Shown here: positions 1-5,283 of the stretch, one piece after another | Numbering within the stretch: the first letter of the stretch is position 1 | Layout: every line of letters begins with the position of its first letter | DNA from: Rickettsiales bacterium | GTDB lineage: Bacteria; Pseudomonadota; Alphaproteobacteria; Rickettsiales; UBA1997 | Assembly: GCA_947455845.1 (NCBI GenBank) | Contig: CANGQE010000087.1 | Coordinates: 1 to 5,800 of the forward strand | Direction: 5' to 3' | Length of the DNA: 5,800 bases | The notes under the pieces: model-generated | The model's input: the letters and a program-made list of their open reading frames with translations, nothing else | The model's database searches: none | What the model was told of the DNA's origin: nothing | Program-made: the position numbers and the translations under genes

Positions 1-166
1 AAAGAGTGATTCTATCAAGGGTTTTTAATTGTTGGTCGATAGAGGAATTTATCGTACCTAACAAGCAAATGAGTTATTTTTAATGGATTTGGCAAATGAT
101 TGAAAAAGATTAAATCATTCTTGATTTGCTGAAGCGTATTGAAAGTTGGATGTTTTTTTGAAGAGA

Positions 167-1360
167 TTATTTTTTGACTTTGTCCAAATAATCTGCCCAC
201 CACTGCATCATGGTTGTGCGTTGAGTCAGATATTCCGCCTTATTATAGGTACCGCGAATTTTATTTTCTTCAATGTGAGAAAGTTGGCGCTCGACCCAGT
301 CTCCTTGAAAACCATTTTCGTTAAGGATCGTTGAGCCTAAATGCCGCACGCCGTGTGGAGTCATTTTCCCATCGCTGAATTTTTTCATCATCTTGATCAT
401 CGAAACATCAGACATCGGGCGCTTGGTGCTGATGGCGCCGGGAAATAACACTTCATAATTTCTGCTAATATTTTGGATAGTCTTTAAAATTTCGATTGCT
501 TGTGTTGAAAGTGGCACAAGGTGTTCACGCCTCATCTTCATGCGCTCTTGAGGAATGTGCCAAAGTTTTGCTTTGAGATCAAATTCTTCCCATCTGGCTT
601 GCCGAACTTCGCCGGGTCTTTGCAAAGTCAGCAGCAACAATTTAATTGAAAGAGCAGTGAGGTTTAGCTCGTCGTAAGAATAAAGATTGTTCAGAAAATC
701 TGGTAGCTCTTTATCTTTGATATGTTTGCGATTTTGTTGCGTGTGTTGTCCTAAAATTCTGGCGCGTCCCAAGGCGGGATTTTCACTGCAAAGCGAAGAT
801 GAAATCGCATACTCAAAAATCTCAACGCAATATTGATTAATTCTTTGTGCAACCGTGATTGATCCGCGGCTTTCGATGTCTTGTAAAATTTTAACAATGT
901 GAGCAGCACTGATTTCTTTGATAGAAATATCACCAATCACCGGAAATACATCTTTTTCTAAACGGCTTTTGATATTCTTAGCATGTTTATCAGTCCAGTT
1001 CTGGCGGGTATACCAATCCTCTGCGATTAGGCGGAATGTATTTTTTGAAGTGGTAATGTTGCGCTGTCTTTTACTTTTCTTATTTTGGTTTGGGTTGATG
1101 CCATCTTTTAACGACTCTTTTATTTCATTTCTAATCGTTCTCGCTTGAGCAGAGCCGATCTTTGGCGATTCAGTTCCATACTCGCCTATGGTGAAGATAT
1201 TGTTCTTACCATCAAATTTATACGGCAATTGCCAAACCTTTTTACCGCTCGGTCTTACGAGAAGCCTTAAGTTCCCATCATCAAACAGGAAATATTTTTT
1301 GTCTTTTGGTTTAGCTTCTCTGATTTCTCGATCAGTAAGTTTGCGATTAATCTTAGGCAT
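167..1360 (-). CDS. Tyrosine recombinase/integrase of the P4 (DUF4102) type
   Basis: A site-specific recombinase expected to cut and rejoin DNA at a tRNA-linked attachment site. I place the start at the ATG at 1360 (397 residues), because family members begin close to the motif LTDREIREAKPKDKKY. A TTG at 1390 would add ten residues but falls inside the TGTACA operator-like cluster. Numbering from the ATG: the N-terminal DUF4102 arm-binding domain covers about 5-95, the SAM-like core-binding domain about 108-200, and the catalytic domain about 220-390. The catalytic set is complete: R248 in TLQRPGEVRQARW, K275 in RMKMRREHLVPLS, H336 and R339 in TPHGVRH, H362 in ERQLSHIEEN, and nucleophile Y372 in GTYNKAEYL. 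The reading frame is intact and the length normal. The gene sits on the 3' side of tRNA-fMet and reads away from it, typical of islands and phages integrated in tRNA genes, so its element should extend to the left. No Shine-Dalgarno sequence is visible. The family call is secure; activity is inferred. Confidence 0.93.
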   Translation of the reverse strand: MPKINRKLTDREIREAKPKDKKYFLFDDGNLRLLVRPSGKKVWQLPYKFDGKNNIFTIGEYGTESPKIGSAQARTIRNEIKESLKDGINPNQNKKSKRQRNITTSKNTFRLIAEDWYTRQNWTDKHAKNIKSRLEKDVFPVIGDISIKEISAAHIVKILQDIESRGSITVAQRINQYCVEIFEYAISSSLCSENPALGRARILGQHTQQNRKHIKDKELPDFLNNLYSYDELNLTALSIKLLLLTLQRPGEVRQARWEEFDLKAKLWHIPQERMKMRREHLVPLSTQAIEILKTIQNISRNYEVLFPGAISTKRPMSDVSMIKMMKKFSDGKMTPHGVRHLGSTILNENGFQGDWVERQLSHIEENKIRGTYNKAEYLTQRTTMMQWWADYLDKVKK

Positions 1361-1382
1361 TTTTTCATGTATAAGTTTTTGG

Positions 1383-1412
1383 ATGTACAATTTTGTACAT
1401 TACTTTGTACAT
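1383..1412. promoter_or_regulatory. TGTACA box cluster at the integrase start (putative operator or arm-type sites)
   Basis: Three TGTACA hexamers occur within 30 bases, at 1384-1389, 1394-1399 and 1406-1411. The first two form an 8-bp inverted repeat, ATGTACAA and TTGTACAT, around two central bases (1383-1400). The third belongs to TTTGTACAT (1404-1412), a direct repeat of 1392-1400. The cluster lies just upstream of the integrase ATG. A dyad plus an extra half-site suits a repressor operator, or binding sites for the integrase arm domain or an excisionase. The sequence pattern is seen directly; the function is inferred. Confidence 0.4.
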
Positions 1413-1528
1413 GAAAAAAATCTAGATTTAGCTGAATTTAGTTGGATTGCTTTGGACTGAGTAGGGGGTCTGGAGCCTTTAGAATCAAGGCTTAGATGGA
1501 CTTAAAAAAACTTTACTGGAATGGGAAG

Positions 1529-1605
1529 TGGTTGCGGGGGCTGGATTTGAACCAACGACCTTCAGGTTATGAGCCTGACAAGCTACCGAGCTGCTCTACC
1601 CCGCG
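1529..1605 (-). tRNA. Initiator tRNA-fMet (anticodon CAT)
   Basis: A 77-base cloverleaf with encoded CCA. Initiator features are clear: the first acceptor pair is a C1 x A72 mismatch (CGCGGGG against CCCCGCA), which is needed for formylation and blocks elongation, and the D stem has A11:U24. The anticodon loop is CTCATAA. The anticodon stem reads TCAGG/CCTGA, so the initiator hallmark of three stacked G:C pairs is reduced to A29:U41, G30:C40 and G31:C39. The T arm is GTTGG-TTCAAAT-CCAGC. It lies 61 bases downstream of the dnaE fragment on the same strand and could be co-transcribed with it. Its 3' end faces the integrase, making it the likely attachment site. Confidence 0.96.
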
Positions 1606-1666
1606 ATATAAATGGGAACACAAGAGAAGGGCGGGGAATGTAGAAGTGACTAAAGCTAAATGCAAC

Positions 1667-2839
1667 TTATAATGTGGTCTCAACATCAATTATTTTTTCG
1701 ATGCGGCGCAGCCTTGATACGTCTAGCTCTTCGAGGTAGTATTTTTGAGGTAATTCGATTTTGGAGATTTTTTTGTCGCCGACAACTGAGATATAAACAG
1801 TGGTAAATTTCTCAGAATCAAGGGGAGCTAAGGTGGTGGAGAGCATGGATTTAATGTTGAAAATCGGGTCGCGTAATTTGATGATTATTTCAACTTTGGA
1901 TAGAATCTTTTTAGCGGGGGCGGGGGCTGTTGGTGCTGCTTTGGACGGTGTTTGGGTTTGTTGTTTTGGGGTGTATTGTTGGTTGGAATTTGAGTTAGAA
2001 TTGCGGTTGTAATTGCGTACTGCTTGTTTTTTTATGTCTTCGAAATCTTTATCTTGGGCTTTGGTGTTGGCGATGAATTCTTCTAATTTTTTTACATCGC
2101 GAATTAAAATTCTGACACCGCCATCGTCGCGGCGGATTAGGCATTCTAGGGCGATAACGCTGCCGTCGGCGAGAAGGTCACGGGCGGAAGTGATTAGAGA
2201 TTCGTCGAAAATCATGGCTTCGAAAATTCCGCAAGGGTCGGAAATCGACATGTAGGCGAAGCGTCCGCGAGGGCCGGAGCGGTGCTTGCTGGCGGCTACA
2301 ACGCCGGCCATTTTAACGATGGTGTTATCTTCTAATTCGTCGCGTTCGAGTTTGTCGGAAAAAATTACGCCGCGTTTTTTTAAGTCAGAAACGCTGTCGT
2401 CAACGGGGTGTTCGTTTAAGAAAAATCCGAAGGCTTCGAATTCTTTTTGCAAGCGTTCAACTTTCGTCCATTGCGGAGCTTTTTTTAATTCGGGTTTGGC
2501 GTTGGCTTCGGGCAAGCCGCCAAATAAACTCATTTGATTGGAGTTGGCTTCGCGGGCTTTTTCGGTGGCGTAAGAAGAGAGAATTTCGAAAGACTCTGCT
2601 ATCTGGCGGCGATTATCTTGCATGGAGTCGAAAGCACCAGATTTGGCTAAGGCTTCGATTGATTTTTTGTTAACTGAGCGAGGGTCGACGCGCTGCGCAA
2701 AATCGTAAATATCGGAGAATTTACCATTGGCTTCGCGTTCTTTGATGACGGTTTCGATCATGCCAAAGCCAACCGCTTTCAAAGCTCCGAGGCCGAATCT
2801 GATGGCAAACTTTTCTTGGGAAGGTTCTTCTTGCGACAT
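1667..2839 (-). CDS. dnaE: Freestanding C-terminal segment of DNA polymerase III alpha subunit (DnaE)
   Basis: A 390-residue protein matching roughly the last third of DnaE, the replicative polymerase subunit. Domains in order: tandem helix-hairpin-helix DNA-binding region about 11-75 (FGLGALKAVGFG, VDPRSVNKKSIEALAKSGAF); a clamp-binding motif QMSLF at 102-106, where DnaE binds the beta sliding clamp; OB fold about 173-255 (VKMAGVVAASKHRSGPRGRF, FEAMIF); an Asn/Gln/Pro/Ala-rich linker about 276-311; and the DnaE-type C-terminal domain to 390, the region that contacts tau in other bacteria. The PHP, palm, thumb and finger domains are absent. The ATG at 2839 is the start because a TAA lies two codons upstream in frame, and the next gene is divergent, so the rest of dnaE is not adjacent. 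No intein C-half is present at the N-terminus. The frame is intact over 390 codons, favouring a functional split subunit or a recent break over an old pseudogene. No Shine-Dalgarno sequence is visible; TAAAAT at 2861-2856 is a weak -10 candidate. Confidence 0.88.
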   Translation of the reverse strand: MSQEEPSQEKFAIRFGLGALKAVGFGMIETVIKEREANGKFSDIYDFAQRVDPRSVNKKSIEALAKSGAFDSMQDNRRQIAESFEILSSYATEKAREANSNQMSLFGGLPEANAKPELKKAPQWTKVERLQKEFEAFGFFLNEHPVDDSVSDLKKRGVIFSDKLERDELEDNTIVKMAGVVAASKHRSGPRGRFAYMSISDPCGIFEAMIFDESLITSARDLLADGSVIALECLIRRDDGGVRILIRDVKKLEEFIANTKAQDKDFEDIKKQAVRNYNRNSNSNSNQQYTPKQQTQTPSKAAPTAPAPAKKILSKVEIIIKLRDPIFNIKSMLSTTLAPLDSEKFTTVYISVVGDKKISKIELPQKYYLEELDVSRLRRIEKIIDVETTL

Positions 2840-2886
2840 GATTTAGGGAAAGCAAATTTTAATAGTTAACTGGGTTGATTCTTGAT

Positions 2887-2907
2887 TTTGATTCTTCATA
2901 AATCAAA
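2887..2907. repeat. Small dyad in the divergent promoter region
   Basis: TTTGATT (2887-2893) and AATCAAA (2901-2907) are a perfect 7-bp inverted repeat with a 7-base spacer. They overlap a 9-base direct repeat, TTGATTCTT, at 2875-2883 and 2888-2896. The site lies between the divergent dnaE fragment and the dioxygenase gene, just upstream of the latter's -10 box. It could be an operator serving either gene, but it is short and AT-rich, so chance is a real alternative. Confidence 0.2.
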
Positions 2908-2928
2908 CATAAATTCATTATCAATCTG

Positions 2929-2934
2929 TATAAT
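2929..2934 (+). promoter_or_regulatory. -10 box (TATAAT) of the dioxygenase gene
   Basis: A consensus TATAAT lies 15 bases before the ATG at 2950. No convincing -35 box is found at 16-18 bases spacing. Transcription would start near 2941, leaving a leader of only about nine bases with no Shine-Dalgarno sequence, so the mRNA may be almost leaderless. Confidence 0.4.
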
Positions 2935-2949
2935 TTTTTATAAAAACTT

Positions 2950-3561
2950 ATGAACAAAATTTCTAATAATGTTTTTGAAAGAAGCCAAGTAACTCACTCC
3001 TGCATCTATTGGGAAGATGTGTTTAACAATGAGGAAATCGATTTGATTACTCAAGAATGTGAGCGCTCAGAGTTGATGAAGGGCACTGTTGGTGAGGATG
3101 CGTTGAATGAATCTATCCGCAAATCAAATTTAAATTTTCATAATCGTAACGAAAATAACGACTGGATTTTTGACCGTTTTAATGCAGCGATTGAAGATAT
3201 TAATGCGAAGTTTTATGGCTTCGATTTATACGGATACGACTTTTACCAATATTCACAGTATAAAGGTGAGGAAAATGGTCGCTACGATTTTCACATTGAT
3301 ATGTCACTGGGAAATGATCGGGCGCGTGAGAATGCAACGCGTAAGCTGTCTTTGACATTTTTGTTAAATGAGCCCGGTGTTGATTTTGAAGGTGGTAATT
3401 TTCAGATTGCTACAGGGTTGGAGAAAGATGCGCAGAATATTAATATCAAGAAGGGAACTTTGGTTGCCTTTCCGTCATTCATTCATCATCGGGTTACTCC
3501 GGTTACAAGAGGCACGAGAAAGTCGATTGTGATTTGGGTTGAAGGGCCAAAGTTTAGGTAA
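2950..3561 (+). CDS. 2-oxoglutarate/Fe(II)-dependent dioxygenase, prolyl-4-hydroxylase type
   Basis: A 203-residue cytoplasmic-looking protein with the double-stranded beta-helix (cupin) core of 2OG-Fe(II) oxygenases, which couple decarboxylation of 2-oxoglutarate to hydroxylation of a substrate. The iron triad is visible as H115 and D117 (YDFHIDMS) and H180 (FIHHRVTPVTRGTRKS). R190, ten residues after the distal histidine, is the expected 2-oxoglutarate carboxylate ligand. RKLSLTFLLNE (131-141) and FEGGNFQI (147-154) are the characteristic strands between them, and VEGPKFR closes the protein as in PKHD-type hydroxylases. There is no signal peptide. The length of about 200 residues suits a stand-alone domain. 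The N-terminal 25 residues do not match the PiuC/YbiX siderophore-related subgroup as I remember it, so the substrate cannot be named; a protein side chain or small molecule are both possible. It stands alone, divergent from the dnaE fragment and convergent with uppP. Confidence 0.88.
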   Translation: MNKISNNVFERSQVTHSCIYWEDVFNNEEIDLITQECERSELMKGTVGEDALNESIRKSNLNFHNRNENNDWIFDRFNAAIEDINAKFYGFDLYGYDFYQYSQYKGEENGRYDFHIDMSLGNDRARENATRKLSLTFLLNEPGVDFEGGNFQIATGLEKDAQNINIKKGTLVAFPSFIHHRVTPVTRGTRKSIVIWVEGPKFR

Positions 3562-3583
3562 AAGGTTAAGAGTGTGGTGTTGT

Positions 3584-3616
3584 GAATAGATCCTGAACTT
3601 GTTTCAGGATCTATTC
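3584..3616. repeat. Perfect 14-bp palindromic repeat between convergent genes
   Basis: GAATAGATCCTGAA (3584-3597) pairs exactly with TTCAGGATCTATTC (3603-3616) around a CTTGT loop. A further TTGT/ACAA pairing (3580-3583 with 3619-3622) extends the stem across a 2-base bulge. The core CTGAACTTGTTTCAG is, from memory, a dispersed palindrome common in Rickettsiales and other alphaproteobacteria. It fills the gap between the 3' ends of the dioxygenase and uppP and could stabilise or terminate both transcripts, although no clear U-run follows on either strand. Confidence 0.8.
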
Positions 3617-3627
3617 CTACAATACAG

Positions 3628-4425
3628 TTAAGAAATAAACATCAAAATCAAAACCCCAACCACAATCCGGTAAATTCCGAAGGGTACAAAGTTGCTTCTG
3701 CTTACAAAGCCAACGAACCATTTAATTACCAAGATCGCTGAGAAAAACGCTGACAGTAGTCCCGCCACAATTAGTTCAATATTATCACCGCTAAGTTCTG
3801 AAGAGTTTTTTATTAGGTCGTATAAGCTGGCGGCGGCGATTGTTGGAATTGCTAAGAAGAATGAAAACTCGGTGGCAACTTTTCTATTTAAGCGGAAGAG
3901 TAGGGCGCCGATGATGGTTGAGCCGGAACGAGAAATTCCCGGTATCATGGCTAATGATTGGAACAATCCGATGTAAAAAGCGGTGCTGGGTTTGATATCA
4001 TCGATGTCGTAAACTTGGGTGCTTCTCGGTTTGCGATCTACTAAGATCATTATTATTCCACCAATAATTAAAGAGATCGCAATTACAAAATTTGAAAAAA
4101 GATATTGTTTGATGATACTGTGAAAAAGAGCTCCAAGTACAGCTGCAGGAAGGAATGCTAAAATTAAATTAAGAGTAAACTGTTGCTGTTGCCTTTGCTT
4201 TAAATTAAAAATCACTTCCAAGATTTTTCGGCGGTAAATAACGCAAATGGCAAGTATGGCGCCAAATTGTATTACGATTTCAAATAGGTTGTTTTTGATG
4301 GTCTGAAAGTCGATTAAGTATGATGAGATCAATAAATGTGCGGTAGAAGAGACGGGGATAAATTCGGTTAGTCCTTCAACAATTCCAAGAAAAACAGCTT
4401 TAAATAGATCAGCAAGATGAAGCAC
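3628..4425 (-). CDS. uppP: Undecaprenyl-diphosphate phosphatase (UppP/BacA)
   Basis: An integral inner-membrane enzyme that dephosphorylates undecaprenyl diphosphate to the monophosphate, recycling the lipid carrier for peptidoglycan and other envelope polymers; its activity also confers bacitracin tolerance. The 265-residue length is normal. Motif 1, GIVEGLTEFIPVSSTAH, carries E17, E21, S27 and H30 in the same numbering as the E. coli protein, with Ala29 in place of the usual Gly. Motif 2, PGISRSGST, supplies R166. Hydrophobic segments cover about 46-64, 86-104, 110-129, 148-162, 184-202, 216-235 and 246-264, in keeping with the family's multi-span fold. The start is GTG at 4425: a TAA lies two codons upstream in frame and there is no later Met before motif 1. 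There is no Shine-Dalgarno sequence, and the start lies ten bases from a large inverted repeat, so its promoter must lie in or beyond that repeat. Confidence 0.96.
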   Translation of the reverse strand: MLHLADLFKAVFLGIVEGLTEFIPVSSTAHLLISSYLIDFQTIKNNLFEIVIQFGAILAICVIYRRKILEVIFNLKQRQQQQFTLNLILAFLPAAVLGALFHSIIKQYLFSNFVIAISLIIGGIIMILVDRKPRSTQVYDIDDIKPSTAFYIGLFQSLAMIPGISRSGSTIIGALLFRLNRKVATEFSFFLAIPTIAAASLYDLIKNSSELSGDNIELIVAGLLSAFFSAILVIKWFVGFVSRSNFVPFGIYRIVVGVLILMFIS

Positions 4426-4435
4426 TTTTTAGACG

Positions 4436-4520
4436 ATTATCAATTAACAATTATCAGTTAACAGCTGAGTGCAATAGCTCAAGTAACCGTTAATTGTTAA
4501 TTGATAATTGTTAACTGTTA
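4436..4520. repeat. Complex inverted repeat between tRNA-Leu and uppP
   Basis: ATTATCAATTAACAATTA (4436-4453) pairs perfectly over 18 bp with 4491-4508. An inner hairpin, TGAG-TGCAATAG-CTCA (4466-4481), sits near the centre. A second register also pairs: 4443-4464 is close to the reverse complement of 4496-4517 through the shared box TTAACAATTATCA. The structure consists of repeated TTAAC/ATTATC units, typical of small non-coding palindromic or MITE-like elements. It follows the tRNA-Leu 3' end by seven bases and ends just before the uppP start. It could end the tRNA transcript or carry the uppP promoter (GATAAT occurs twice on the minus strand). Its mobility is inferred only. Confidence 0.65.
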
Positions 4521-4527
4521 CCTGATA

Positions 4528-4614
4528 TGGTACCTCCGATCCGAATCGAACGGACACGTCCCAAGGGACAATAGATTTTGAGTCTATCGCGTCTACCAAT
4601 TCCGCCACAGAGGC
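4528..4614 (-). tRNA. tRNA-Leu (anticodon CAA)
   Basis: An 87-base class II tRNA with a long variable arm (GTCCC-TT-GGGAC) and encoded CCA. The acceptor arms GCCTCTG and CGGAGGT pair with two G:U wobbles, the discriminator base is A73 as expected for leucine, and the anticodon stem-loop ATAGA-CTCAAAA-TCTAT gives anticodon CAA, reading UUG codons. The D arm contains GGCGGAATTGGTAGACGC and the T loop TTCGATT. It reads toward uppP with the inverted repeat between them. Confidence 0.96.
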
Positions 4615-4671
4615 ATTTAAAAAGATTTTAAATGGGTAGTATTTGTTCGTAGTAGAGCAGGCTGTTTAGCC

Positions 4672-4725
4672 AAAAAATTTGGCCAAGAAAATTTAAACTA
4701 TTGCTTAAATATTTTCTTGACCAAA
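4672..4725 (-). terminator. Likely intrinsic terminator on the minus strand
   Basis: Read on the minus strand, TTTGGTCAAGAAAATATTTAA (4725-4705) pairs with 4696-4678 over about 19 bp, with one C-A-type mismatch and a 2-base bulge around an 8-base loop, and is followed at once by six T residues (4677-4672). No U-run follows on the plus strand, so the terminator is directional. It would protect tRNA-Leu from read-through by a minus-strand transcript from 4730-5280, where no intact gene survives. Confidence 0.45.
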
Positions 4726-4840
4726 CCCAAAAGTAGAAAATCTAAAAAGTAAAATTTTTGGGAAGCCCACTTTAGCAAATTAAAAATTAAAAAGTCAAAA
4801 GGGTTTATTCAAGTTTCCTTATTATTAGTTTGAAATTGGT

Positions 4841-5007
4841 TTAGCCAATCTCATTTTGTTTACTTGTTTTTACCTTGTCGACTATTTGAGCTTCAATATT
4901 GGTATCAGGTTTTGACCCTAAAAACTTTCTAGTTGTTCTAAAGAATCGCCAGCCTCGATAATTGCCATTAGAGCGTTATCATGGTAATAGTTGGATTCTT
5001 TCCTACA
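4841..5007 (-). pseudogene. Possible decayed coding remnant with a homopolymer frameshift
   Basis: On the minus strand the frame from 5007 reads CRKESNYYHDNALMAIIEAG and on through DSLEQLESF to a TAG at 4920-4918. Adding one base to the run of five T at 4924-4920 would carry it into FLGSKPDTNIEAQ and a TAA at 4843-4841. The composition looks protein-like, with vague likeness to an ankyrin repeat (NALMAIIEAG, then KPDTNIEAQ), but the match is too short to name a family. There is no start codon, and upstream stops at 5010-5008 and 5016-5014 cut it from further open stretches. A terminator-like hairpin lies downstream on the same strand. Chance open frame remains quite possible. Confidence 0.22.
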
Positions 5008-5283
5008 TTAATTTTACATAATAAGCCTTATGAGGTTAAAATCTAAGAGGATTTTTTTTGTAATTTTTAATCACTAGTCGAGCAGATTCGAGAGTATTTT
5101 AAGATTTGTGACTCCTTTGTTGTAGGATTGGCAGTAGGAAAACTCTAAATGGTCTCGACTCCGGTCGACTAAGATATTCTGCGGGAGATCTTTCTGGATT
5201 TGTTACTCTGAACTTGTTGATTTTTGAAACTCACTTTTTAAGTTGAGCGAATCACACTTTTTTCCAAGTAAAATAATCAACCA

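Larger units (their letters stand above)
4615..5283. other. Gene-poor intergenic region with hairpins
   Basis: About 670 bases with no intact gene. Contents I can point to: a strong hairpin near 4678-4725; a hairpin TGAAATTGG/CCAATCTCA (4831-4839 with 4845-4853, one mismatch) that overlaps a minus-strand stop; minus-strand open stretches at about 4841-5007 and 5077-5202; a small TCGAC-TCCG-GTCGA hairpin (5155-5168); and an 11-base match, CTGAACTTGTT (5208-5218), to one arm of the 3584-3616 palindrome. GTTTAGCCAA occurs twice (4664-4673 and 4839-4848). I see no tmRNA, RNase P or SRP RNA hallmarks. It most resembles a decayed gene mixed with small repeats. Confidence 0.5.

Noticed and set aside
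15..203. A 62-codon minus-strand frame overlapping the end of the integrase
   Set aside because: It starts inside the integrase in another frame, has low-complexity content, no ribosome site and no recognisable motif. The adjoining 1-166 holds only a weak inverted repeat (GCAAAT at 92-97 with ATTTGC at 124-129).
918..1460. Plus-strand open frames opposite the integrase
   Set aside because: Antisense shadows of a well-supported gene; they have no family features.
1800..2537. Three plus-strand open frames opposite the dnaE fragment
   Set aside because: Antisense shadows; the minus-strand frame carries clear DnaE domains throughout.
1667..2842. Split intein in the DnaE fragment
   Set aside because: The N-terminus MSQEEPSQEKFAIRFGL leads directly into DnaE sequence; there is no intein C-terminal block ending in HN or AN followed by Cys or Ser.
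3692..3976. Plus-strand open frame opposite uppP
   Set aside because: Antisense to a conserved enzyme with both signature motifs intact.
4615..5283. tmRNA, RNase P RNA or other standard structural RNA
   Set aside because: No tag-peptide frame, no tRNA-like ends and no RNase P conserved core could be found on either strand.
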